IMG/VR virus record: IMGVR_UViG_3300046163_000043
Coordinates: 1 to 24,017 of that record
From: a virus
DNA: 24,017 nucleotides
Direction: 5' to 3' (one strand)
The notes under the pieces are model-generated. The model worked only from the letters and a program-made list of their open reading frames with translations, was not told the origin of the DNA and made no database searches. Of this stretch, positions 15,179 to 20,749 are shown in pieces (position 1 is the stretch's first letter; every line of letters starts with the position of its first letter). A program made the translations under genes and the position numbers.

Positions 15179-15225
15179 TAGATAGCTAGAGCCCATCTGA
15201 AATATGGTGGGCTCGATGGTATCTA
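15179..15225 (+). repeat. Gene-boundary hairpin E6
   Basis: The outer stem is TAGATA/TATCTA (15179-15184 with 15220-15225), then an unpaired G. CTA facing TGG replaces CTC/GGG with pairing kept. The inner 8-bp stem is 15189-15196 with 15207-15214. It lies just after the first amidoligase stop. Confidence 0.75.
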
Positions 15226-15286
15226 TATAGGAAAGGATACTAGGTGAAGTTCATACCTAAAAGTTGAACAATAAGGAGGTACACAA

Positions 15287-16348
15287 TTGTGTATTATAGC
15301 TAGTGTTCCAGCAGGAGCACAAGTAACCAAAGACCAACTATCAGAGATGTGGACACGCAACCCTGATGGTGGTGGTATTGCATATTTCGTCGATGGCGAA
15401 ATCAAAGTAGAGAAAGATATGGAACGTGAAAGTTTTATTGACACTGTACTTGAGACGCAGAAGAAATATGGTAATCGAGACATATTAGTACATATGAGAA
15501 TAGCAACTCATGGTGCTGTATGCATCGACAATACTCACCCGTTTGAGGTCAACAAGAACACAGTCATGGCACATAATGGTATATTGCCAGAAGCATTTAT
15601 ACCACCAGCTAAGTCTGCGTTATCTGACACTCGATTCTTCATAGATTACTTTATGAAGTACATTCCAGTGCAGAAATTGGATGACCCTTACTTCCAAGAC
15701 ATGGTTGACGAAATGATTAACCAAGGTTACGGAAATAAGTTGGTGTTCTTAACATCTGCTAAGACTAAGTATGACACTTATATCATAGGTGAAAAGCTTG
15801 GTGTATGGGATGGAGGTGTGTGGTTTAGTAACAGCTCTTACGAGAGTAGGAAGTTTGTTAGCTACAACTACCATCGAGGAACAACTCAAACGATAGATGG
15901 CGTAACTATCTCAGATAATTGCGAAATCTTACCAATAGTTGATGACGTCGACTTAGTAGAAGAAGGCGAAATCAATGACTGGTTGGTTTACCATTCAGAC
16001 CTGTGGCTACCATTCCAAGAAGTTGGAGTGCTTGACCACAAGGAAATGAAAGATTCGTTCTGTGTCGAAATGACATGGGACGGTCTTCGTTGTTCTGAGT
16101 GTGGTAAGACTGTAGCTGGTATCTATGAAAGAATGTGCAACTCAGATTGTAAATCAATCGAGCATGTAATTGATTGGGTATATGACAACATCGAAGCATC
16201 TGACGAGATGATTGATGCAGCTTTGTATTCAGGAATGCTCTACCAAGGTGGAGAACCTGTTACAGACGGTCAGCCTACTTTGTTTGACATGTCTACTAAG
16301 ACTAAGAAAAAGTCTAAGAAGAATAAATCAAACAAAAAGTCTAAGTAG
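15287..16348 (+). CDS. Class II glutamine amidotransferase-like protein
   Basis: Starting at TTG 15287 (after AATAAGGAGG) places the nucleophile Cys at position 2 (MCIIASVPAG), as required for N-terminal nucleophile glutaminases. Other class II landmarks are RNPDGGGIAYF, HMRIATHG at 69-76, NTHPFEV at 82-88 and MAHNGIL at 94-100. The domain hydrolyses glutamine to release ammonia. Residues about 100-260 have no recognised partner domain. A CSECGK...CNSDC zinc-ribbon-like segment follows, and the tail is Lys-rich. It lies between two amidoligase-like genes, so it could feed ammonia to them or act as an Ntn amidase on their products. Confidence 0.85.
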   Translation: MCIIASVPAGAQVTKDQLSEMWTRNPDGGGIAYFVDGEIKVEKDMERESFIDTVLETQKKYGNRDILVHMRIATHGAVCIDNTHPFEVNKNTVMAHNGILPEAFIPPAKSALSDTRFFIDYFMKYIPVQKLDDPYFQDMVDEMINQGYGNKLVFLTSAKTKYDTYIIGEKLGVWDGGVWFSNSSYESRKFVSYNYHRGTTQTIDGVTISDNCEILPIVDDVDLVEEGEINDWLVYHSDLWLPFQEVGVLDHKEMKDSFCVEMTWDGLRCSECGKTVAGIYERMCNSDCKSIEHVIDWVYDNIEASDEMIDAALYSGMLYQGGEPVTDGQPTLFDMSTKTKKKSKKNKSNKKSK

Positions 16349-16402
16349 TACTTAGCTTATCGGGGTATCAAGTTTCATGCTTGGTGCCCCGTCAGGTAAG
16401 TA
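16349..16402 (+). repeat. Gene-boundary hairpin E7
   Basis: The outer stem is TACTTA/TAAGTA (16349-16354 with 16397-16402), then an unpaired G. CTT facing AGG is paired. The inner stem is 11 bp (16362-16372 with 16380-16390) with a 7-nt loop. It begins directly after the glutamine amidotransferase stop. Confidence 0.75.
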
Positions 16403-16452
16403 AAACGCTTACCCATGTAGAAATACATGCCAATACTAAAAGGAGAAAGACT

Positions 16453-17034
16453 ATGAACAAACCAATACCAAAGTTCCTTCATGAAGACCTGAAGAAGCTT
16501 ATTGGAAAAAGGAATCCAACACAAGATGACGTTAGCAAGTTACTTGAGTTGGTGTTCACAACTAAATATCGTTGGACAGAACGTGTTATGCAATACCAAA
16601 ATGTTCACTATGAGGCAGAAACTCATGTATCTTTAGAGGATATGCTAGAAGATAGTGGTGAGCTAAGCGACTTAATTGATGCTTGGCAACGAGGTGATGT
16701 AGAAGAATGCACCGCCATTATTGGTAATGCAGTTGACGTAGCTGAGGACGACTTACATGACAATCGTTGGGACCATTCAGATGAGGTAGATAGAGACTAC
16801 CTTGATGAAGAGTTTGAAGATACGATTGACTCAGATGTGGATACGTTCGTAACTACTAGACAACAAGGTACATCCTGGATGGGCGAGCGACTCAGAGACT
16901 ATCATATTCATGAGGGTCAACAGCACTTCTTTGTATGGAAAAACGTCGTTAATTGGTTCGCCAATAGACGAAGTACTCCTATGAACACGGCTGCTCATGT
17001 AAGATACACGAGACAGGATGAGGAGACGAACTAA
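16453..17034 (+). CDS. Acidic protein of unknown function between the amidotransferase and second amidoligase
   Basis: ATG 16453 is chosen because ACTAAAAGGAGAAAGACT precedes it; the frame is open back to 16381 without a ribosome site and across hairpin E7. The 193-residue product is helical and strongly acidic in its middle (LEDMLEDSGELSDLIDAW, then VAEDDLHDNRWDHSDEVDRD). The C-terminus is more basic and aromatic (HFFVWKNVVNWFANRRS). No family is recognised. Its place inside the enzyme group makes it a candidate substrate, carrier or accessory subunit of the amide-forming system, but nothing in its sequence proves this. Confidence 0.68.
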   Translation: MNKPIPKFLHEDLKKLIGKRNPTQDDVSKLLELVFTTKYRWTERVMQYQNVHYEAETHVSLEDMLEDSGELSDLIDAWQRGDVEECTAIIGNAVDVAEDDLHDNRWDHSDEVDRDYLDEEFEDTIDSDVDTFVTTRQQGTSWMGERLRDYHIHEGQQHFFVWKNVVNWFANRRSTPMNTAAHVRYTRQDEETN

Positions 17035-17039
17035 AGCTA

Positions 17040-17090
17040 GCTAGTAGCTAACCTCCCTCTACTTAATTGTGGGGGGAGACAGGTGCTAGC
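17040..17090 (+). repeat. Gene-boundary hairpin E8
   Basis: The outer stem GCTAGTA/TGCTAGC (17040-17046 with 17084-17090, 7 bp) is followed by an unpaired G and CTA facing AGG (two pairs). The 10-bp inner stem (17053-17062 with 17069-17078) has a TTAATT loop. The overlapping GCTAG tandem at 17036-17044 allows a one-register shift. Confidence 0.7.
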
Positions 17091-17148
17091 ACCCGTTAAG
17101 TACTACGACGTTACTGTAGTGCACATACTAAAAAAAGGAGATACACTT

Positions 17149-18198
17149 ATGTGTAGAGAAGAATGCTATTCTGTAGTTCCCGAACTGCAGTCTTATAGCC
17201 ATAAGCCAGAAGTCAAGTACATTGATACTCGATTCATGACCCTAGGTGGTTATGACCCAGGTAATCATACTGTATTTGTTGGTCATCATGCCGATAAAAC
17301 AGAAGAGTACTTGAAATCTGCTGTCGATGCTACTGATGGATTCATTCCGATGGGAGTGGAAATAGAAGTAGAACACACATCAGAAACCGACCACGGTATG
17401 AGTAGAGGTGAATCTACAGAGGAAGCTCTGATAGAATTACATGACTACTCACCACACTATATTGACGAGTCAGACTCAAGACTTAGACAATTAATAATTG
17501 CTAAGACTGACAGCTCACTTAGTCATGGTGTGGAGTTCGTAACACAACCTATGACTGTTAGAGCTCATAAGTTGATGAACTGGGAAGCATTGCAGAGTAA
17601 AGGCTTTTATGCCTGGAATGCGAGTACTGCAGGAATGCATGTACATCTTCCTAAGTCATACTTTACGACTACTCAGTTGTGGTTGTTCTTAAAGTTATAT
17701 CAAAACCTCTGGACGTCAGAGAAAGATTACTTTAACTGGCTAGCTGGTAGAGCAGAAAACAGTTGGGCTAAAAGGCAAATGCCTTTCAGAAACTCAGCTG
17801 ATAACAATCTACTAGCAGTTGCTTCTACAAAGTGGGACGATAGACGAGACAGATATTCTGCCTTGAACTTCCTCAATGCCTATACAATTGAGTTAAGGTT
17901 CTTTCGTTCTAACATGAACATCGATGGACTATTAAGTAGACTTGAATTCGTTCAAGCATCTTATGACTTCGTTTGTGTTCTAAGTAGACTCAACAAGAAA
18001 GATATGTTCGATGCTATAAACTTCGGACTATCAAAGCAGTTACATCTGTTTATGATTGGTAACAAATCAGAGTATCCAATCATCTCAGAGAGATTGCTTA
18101 ATACAAATAAGTTCGGTGTTACATCTGACTTCGTTAACGAAGACATGGTGATACCATCGTTAATCAATGGGTTAAACCAAGTAAGGAAAGGAGCGTAG
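17149..18198 (+). CDS. Amidoligase-like enzyme (COOH-NH2 ligase family, motifs intact)
   Basis: The start is ATG 17149 after ACTAAAAAAAGGAGATACACTT; earlier in-frame codons overlap hairpin E8. The 349-residue protein matches the PF12224-type amidoligase. It has MGVEIEVEH at 68-76 (metal/ATP-binding Glu pair), IIAKTDSSLSHGVEFVTQPM at 116-135 (KxDxS then Glu) and TAGMHVHLPKS at 160-170. A helical domain follows, and ELRFFRSNMNIDGLLSRLEF near 250-270 fits the C-terminal Arg-rich strand. Relatives are predicted to join gamma- or alpha-carboxylates to amines with ATP. The final stop TAG shares its G with the GTG start of the next small gene. Confidence 0.86.
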   Translation: MCREECYSVVPELQSYSHKPEVKYIDTRFMTLGGYDPGNHTVFVGHHADKTEEYLKSAVDATDGFIPMGVEIEVEHTSETDHGMSRGESTEEALIELHDYSPHYIDESDSRLRQLIIAKTDSSLSHGVEFVTQPMTVRAHKLMNWEALQSKGFYAWNASTAGMHVHLPKSYFTTTQLWLFLKLYQNLWTSEKDYFNWLAGRAENSWAKRQMPFRNSADNNLLAVASTKWDDRRDRYSALNFLNAYTIELRFFRSNMNIDGLLSRLEFVQASYDFVCVLSRLNKKDMFDAINFGLSKQLHLFMIGNKSEYPIISERLLNTNKFGVTSDFVNEDMVIPSLINGLNQVRKGA

Positions 18199-18344
18199 TG
18201 GATACAATACTAACTGCTACAATCTGGTTCTTCCTCACTATCGGCTTGGCAGGTGCAATTGCATTCTACCTATCCAAAGACGTCGACATGAGCGACGATT
18301 ATAGGACTATCTATAATTGGTACTCTGACGACGACGAGGAGTAA
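18198..18344 (+). CDS. Small single-span membrane protein, translationally coupled
   Basis: GTG 18198 overlaps the amidoligase stop (TAGTG) and is preceded by AAGGAAAGGAG. The 48-residue product has one membrane helix (ILTATIWFFLTIGLAGAIAF, residues 4-23) followed by an acidic, Tyr-rich tail ending SDDDEE. Coupling makes a functional link with the amidoligase likely, for example tethering it to the membrane; that is inference. It is the last gene of the rightward unit, and its stop is 5 bases before the second T-loop minihelix. Confidence 0.7.
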   Translation: MDTILTATIWFFLTIGLAGAIAFYLSKDVDMSDDYRTIYNWYSDDDEE

Positions 18345-18349
18345 CCTAA

Positions 18350-18392
18350 AGCCTGGATGGTCGCATGGAGGGTTCGACTCCCTCCACAGGCT
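18350..18392 (+). ncRNA. tRNA-elbow-like minihelix, copy 2
   Basis: The outer stem is AGCCTG/CAGGCT (18350-18355 with 18387-18392), then an 11-nt strand GATGGTCGCAT. The T-stem GGAGGG/CCCTCC (18367-18372 with 18380-18385) closes the loop TTCGACT. All stem bases differ from the copy at 10627-10668, while GAYGGTC, the 11-nt spacing and the T-loop are kept. CTCTTTAA follows, so at the end of the operon it could also help terminate transcription. Confidence 0.7.
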
Positions 18393-18475
18393 CTTTAACC
18401 AATAAATTCCAAACGTAAAGTTATGGTGGCAGTTTGTTAGGCTGTACATGACTTTAAGTACATGTCTTATAACGG

Positions 18476-18502
18476 GGGAGAGGTCTGTCCAAACTGGATT
18501 TC
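18476..18502. repeat. Dispersed repeat GGGAGAGGT..GTCCAAA, copy 1
   Basis: GGGAGAGGTCTGTCCAAACTGGATTTC matches 18782-18808 at most positions, including GGGAGAGGT and GTCCAAA. The partner copy's first half lies in the loop and right arm of a hairpin (ACGCAC/GTGCGT). Confidence 0.55.
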
Positions 18503-18625
18503 AACTTTCACCATTTTTCACCATCATCCACCATATTTCAGCTTGCTTCCTATCTTGACGTCCAATATCTGAAGGTTATATATTTAGTTAAATAGTCCTA
18601 AGATGGAACTAAAGATATTATCCGA

Positions 18626-18695
18626 AAATCCCGTGTTTTTTTATCACTCATCAATAGGGTAAATCCCGTAAAAATAAAGCACACATCAATAGGGT
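18626..18695. repeat. Two-unit tandem repeat, period 35
   Basis: AAATCCCGT recurs at 18626 and 18661, and CATCAATAGGGT at 18649 and 18684, both exactly 35 bp apart with less conserved A/T-rich spacers. The second unit runs into TTGATG, forming a 6-bp hairpin (18684-18689 with 18696-18701) around TAGGGT. These look like paired binding sites for a protein. Confidence 0.6.
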
Positions 18696-18781
18696 TTGAT
18701 GACGAGATTTCTCTTCCACGCTTCCCTGGGAGAGTAAACGGCTTCTCTTGTTAATAAATCTAATAAGGGAACGCACGAATT

Positions 18782-18808
18782 GGGAGAGGTGCGTCCAAAA
18801 TGAAATTC
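18782..18808. repeat. Dispersed repeat GGGAGAGGT..GTCCAAA, copy 2
   Basis: This is the partner of 18476-18502. It follows one of the two ATAAATCTAWTAAGGGA motifs by about a dozen bases, which suggests that a larger module was duplicated and has diverged. Confidence 0.55.
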
Positions 18809-19020
18809 GACCTCGTTTTTGACATCAAACCACTACATATAGTATGTTTTCCGTGATGTCGAAACTCGCTCCGAACCTGCCATTCTGTGTTTCCACAATG
18901 CATTAAGATGTAGATAAATCTATTAAGGGATAGCGAAGCGTCCTGCAGAAGACGGCGATTCTGGGTACATCAAGTCAATGTTTATAGGCTTTTAAAAGGA
19001 ATCTCAGATGGGTTACTGCG

Positions 19021-19374
19021 TTAGCGTATGTACCAATCTCCACTTTCAATAACAGGATAACCACGATTAAACTGAAAAACATAAGCAATTGCAGTCGTGT
19101 CGTCCTCTAAATAAATTTCTTCATCCATATAAAGATAAGGAACACCCTCAATGGTATCTAATGCTTTCTTGGTTAAATCGTCTATTTCCCATAATTCTCC
19201 CTGTATTTCTTGAATACCCTCTTTACACAGAGCTGGGAACATTCCGACATCAACCAATGTATATAAAGGTTTTGTCTTAATATCTTTAATATATTTAGCG
19301 TCTAAGTTGTCGGATAACATAAAAGAACGGCTATCGCCTTTTCTCAATGTTCCATATACAAATATCTTAATCAT
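19021..19374 (-). CDS. Gamma-glutamylcyclotransferase (AIG2/GGCT-like)
   Basis: The 117-residue protein opens MIKIFVYGTLRKGD, the substrate-binding YGTLR loop of the GGCT/AIG2 fold. It has LYTLVDVGMFPALC and GELWEIDD, and a candidate catalytic Glu76 in ALDTIEGVPYLY. Known members release 5-oxoproline from gamma-glutamyl-amines or dipeptides. It is the first gene met across the convergent region from the amidoligase unit, so it could reverse or trim gamma-glutamyl amide bonds. It starts behind GAAAGGAAACTGA and overlaps a small upstream ORF. Confidence 0.9.
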   Translation of the reverse strand: MIKIFVYGTLRKGDSRSFMLSDNLDAKYIKDIKTKPLYTLVDVGMFPALCKEGIQEIQGELWEIDDLTKKALDTIEGVPYLYMDEEIYLEDDTTAIAYVFQFNRGYPVIESGDWYIR

Positions 19375-19498
19375 TCAGTTTCCTTTCAAAGTAAGACACA
19401 AAGTCGTCATTTAAACTCCATATCTTAATAATCCTTACAACGTTGTCCAAGTACCTATATACTTTTCTCGTCATAGCTATTCTAATTTTCTCAATCAT
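19367..19498 (-). CDS. Small basic ORF between the tRNA-like element and the cyclotransferase
   Basis: A 43-residue frame begins MIEKIRIAMTRKVYRYLDNV and ends SYFERKLND, with its stop overlapping the cyclotransferase start by 8 bases. It is basic and probably helical. No ribosome site precedes its ATG, which lies right after the 3' end of the tRNA-like element, so it may be leaderless or not translated. The overlap typical of coupled genes is the main support. Confidence 0.4.
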   Translation of the reverse strand: MIEKIRIAMTRKVYRYLDNVVRIIKIWSLNDDFVSYFERKLND

Positions 19499-19499
19499 G

Positions 19500-19579
19500 T
19501 GGACGTGGAGGGAATCGAACCCTCGTTACTTCTCATAATTACCGTCCCGCAACTACAATAAGTCTATCCATTCACGCCC
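19500..19579 (-). ncRNA. tRNA-like structure with atypical middle
   Basis: On the minus strand a 7-bp acceptor-like stem forms between GGGCGTG (19573-19579) and CACGTCC (19501-19507, one G-U). It encloses a perfect T-arm, GAGGG and CCCTC around TTCGATT (19508-19524). The first 5' bases overlap the stop codon of the gene at 19572. The intervening 48 nt is about six longer than in a normal tRNA, and I find no convincing D-arm or anticodon arm with U33, so no amino acid is assigned. It may be a degraded tRNA, a tRNA fragment at an attachment site, or a larger relative of the T-loop minihelices. Confidence 0.4.
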
Positions 19580-20129
19580 CAAAACTTGCGTCTAACACTC
19601 CTGTTTCTAAATATTTAAGTCTTTCAGCGTTAAAATCCCACTTAGGTTTAAGATGATGTTCCTCAGCAACTTCATTTGCTTTACGTCTATCCCATTCTTT
19701 AAGTGCAGTTTCAAACTTTCTTATACTACCTAGAGGCATTTGTTCATGGTCGTGGTCTTTCCAATATCTTAGACGTTCTCCAACATTGTGGTCTCTTTCA
19801 GACATCACATTCGCTAAATCAACGATTTTAATCTTTCTTTTGACTATAGCTTCGTTTATATAAATGGGGTCTAAGATAAATTCTAAATCATCAGCAGTAA
19901 TGAAGTTAGGGTATTTGTTGGGACTAAGTCTTTGATAATCTCTTAAAGTATCACTTATTGCTTTATAAGTTTTGTACTTGGGTATCCTCTTTTTCGACTT
20001 CACACTACGTATGTAACCACTTTTAGCACCGACAACTTTTTCAAAATTGGATATAACCACACCCTCGTCGACAAACTTTTGAAACATTTCCCAAAACCTG
20101 TCTTCTTTAATTATTCTTGTTCTCCTCAT
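19572..20129 (-). CDS. Putative HTH DNA-binding protein
   Basis: The second ATG (20129) is chosen because GGAGGA lies 4 bases before it; the ATG at 20141 overlaps that site. The 185-residue protein is basic. Two segments look like Xre/Arc-type helix-turn-helix units: VISNFEKVVGAKSGYIRSVK with KKRIPKYKTYKAISDTLRDY, and KIVDLANVMSERDHNVGERL with LGSIRKFETALKEW. Two weak tandem HTH domains suggest a regulator. The palindromes immediately upstream are obvious candidate operators. Its stop codon lies in the tRNA-like element. Confidence 0.6.
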   Translation of the reverse strand: MRRTRIIKEDRFWEMFQKFVDEGVVISNFEKVVGAKSGYIRSVKSKKRIPKYKTYKAISDTLRDYQRLSPNKYPNFITADDLEFILDPIYINEAIVKRKIKIVDLANVMSERDHNVGERLRYWKDHDHEQMPLGSIRKFETALKEWDRRKANEVAEEHHLKPKWDFNAERLKYLETGVLDASFGA

Positions 20130-20155
20130 CGACTCCTCCATAACTTTCTAAAAAC

Positions 20156-20228
20156 GGACGGATAGAAAATTCCTAGGAAGAAAGGAGGCAAAAAACCTAG
20201 GCGAAACCTACCCGTCCTAAACCTTAGG
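20156..20228 (-). promoter_or_regulatory. Cluster of palindromes upstream of the HTH-like gene
   Basis: TTCCTAGGAA (20170-20179) is a perfect 10-bp palindrome, and CCTAGG recurs at 20196-20201. GGACGG (20156-20161) pairs with CCGTCC (20212-20217), and CCTAA/TTAGG (20216-20220 with 20224-20228) forms a small hairpin. On the minus strand TTTTTT follows CCTAGG, so an attenuator is also possible. An operator for the adjacent regulator is the favoured reading. Confidence 0.5.
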
Positions 20229-20255
20229 TCTAATTTTACCAACCATAAATAAAAA

Positions 20256-20486
20256 TTACTGTATTTCATCTTGGTTGTCTCTTTCATCTTTGGAAGTTGT
20301 AACTATCCAATCAGTATTACTAATTAATGTATTAATTTTGTTAGCTATTCTGTCAGCTATTTGACTTTGTACTTCTGTGTTCCAAAGTTCTTTTTCAGAT
20401 TCATATTGCTCTAAATCTTTATGAATAGAATCAACAAGTACTTGACTAACCTTATTTACTAACTCCTCAACTTTTTGATTCGCCAC
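20256..20486 (-). CDS. Small helical protein, unknown
   Basis: GTG 20486 is preferred because GAGGAG lies 6 bases before it; the ATG at 20504 abuts the previous stop without a ribosome site. The 76-residue product is mostly helix with heptad-like spacing (VEELVNKVSQVLVDSIHKDL, then IADRIANKINTLIS) and an acidic C-terminus. It could be a coiled-coil dimer. It lies between the zinc protein and the regulator. No family is recognised. Confidence 0.6.
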   Translation of the reverse strand: MANQKVEELVNKVSQVLVDSIHKDLEQYESEKELWNTEVQSQIADRIANKINTLISNTDWIVTTSKDERDNQDEIQ

Positions 20487-20504
20487 CTTTTTCTCCTCTT
20501 TCAT

Positions 20505-20749
20505 CTAAATTTTTTCTGTTTCCCACAAAGGTACTAACTTATTGTCATGTCCAACATGCCAATCATCACACCAAGGGCAATCATACGCTTTTGCTTTAGC
20601 CTGCCGACGTCTTGGGTTGTTGTTCATCGTAATAGCTATTTCTTGTGCTTGCTTTGCGACAATGCTTTTTTTCGACGACACCCATAACATTTCGGACATT
20701 GACATTTGCTCCCGTTGACCTCGTACCAACATACCTTATTCGTCTTCAC
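20505..20749 (-). CDS. Two-zinc-motif protein, probably split by a frameshift at an A7 run
   Basis: The downstream frame ends with a convincing zinc motif (AYDCPWCDDWHVGHD) after a helix KKSIVAKQAQEIAITMNNN. Read alone from ATG 20732 its N-terminus (MLVRGQREQMSMSEMLWVSS) looks out of frame. The overlapping frame from GTG 20749 instead gives KVCWYEVNGSKCQCPKCYGC then RRKK, a good second zinc ribbon. The two join at A7 (20666-20672) by a -1 shift on CGA AAA AAA G or by one missing A, giving 81 residues. Such two-ribbon proteins are common in phages; nucleic-acid binding is likely. Confidence 0.55.

Larger units (their letters stand above)
18393..19020. other. Gene-free convergent intergenic region with repeats and hairpins
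   Basis: No credible ORF is present between the ends of the rightward and leftward units. By eye it holds three CACCAT motifs at 18509-18534, a 35-bp tandem repeat at 18626-18695, two copies of GGGAGAGGT-N2-GTCCAAA (18476 and 18782) and two copies of ATAAATCTAWTAAGGGA (18754 and 18914). Hairpins occur at 18711-18735 (7 bp), 18772-18793 (5-6 bp) and 18821-18860 (GACATC/GATGTC). It may encode one or more small RNAs, hold terminators for both units, or be an attachment or replication site. Confidence 0.5.

Noticed and set aside
11376-17090. Gene-boundary hairpins as integron attC sites
   Set aside because: The position after stop codons and an unpaired G recall attC, but the conserved GTTRRRY/RYYYAAC ends are missing, the stems are far shorter, and no integrase is visible.
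11376-17090. Gene-boundary hairpins as intrinsic terminators
   Set aside because: None is followed by a U-tract, and nine terminators inside one co-directional gene set would make little sense.
18350-18392. Element as an ordinary tRNA gene or attP core from a tRNA 3' end
   Set aside because: No D-arm or anticodon arm fits in the 43 nt, there is no integrase in the window, and the matching copy at 10627-10668 with different stem bases argues for a dedicated motif.
18626-18695. 35-bp tandem repeat as a CRISPR array
   Set aside because: Only two units, adjoining without unique spacers, and no cas genes.
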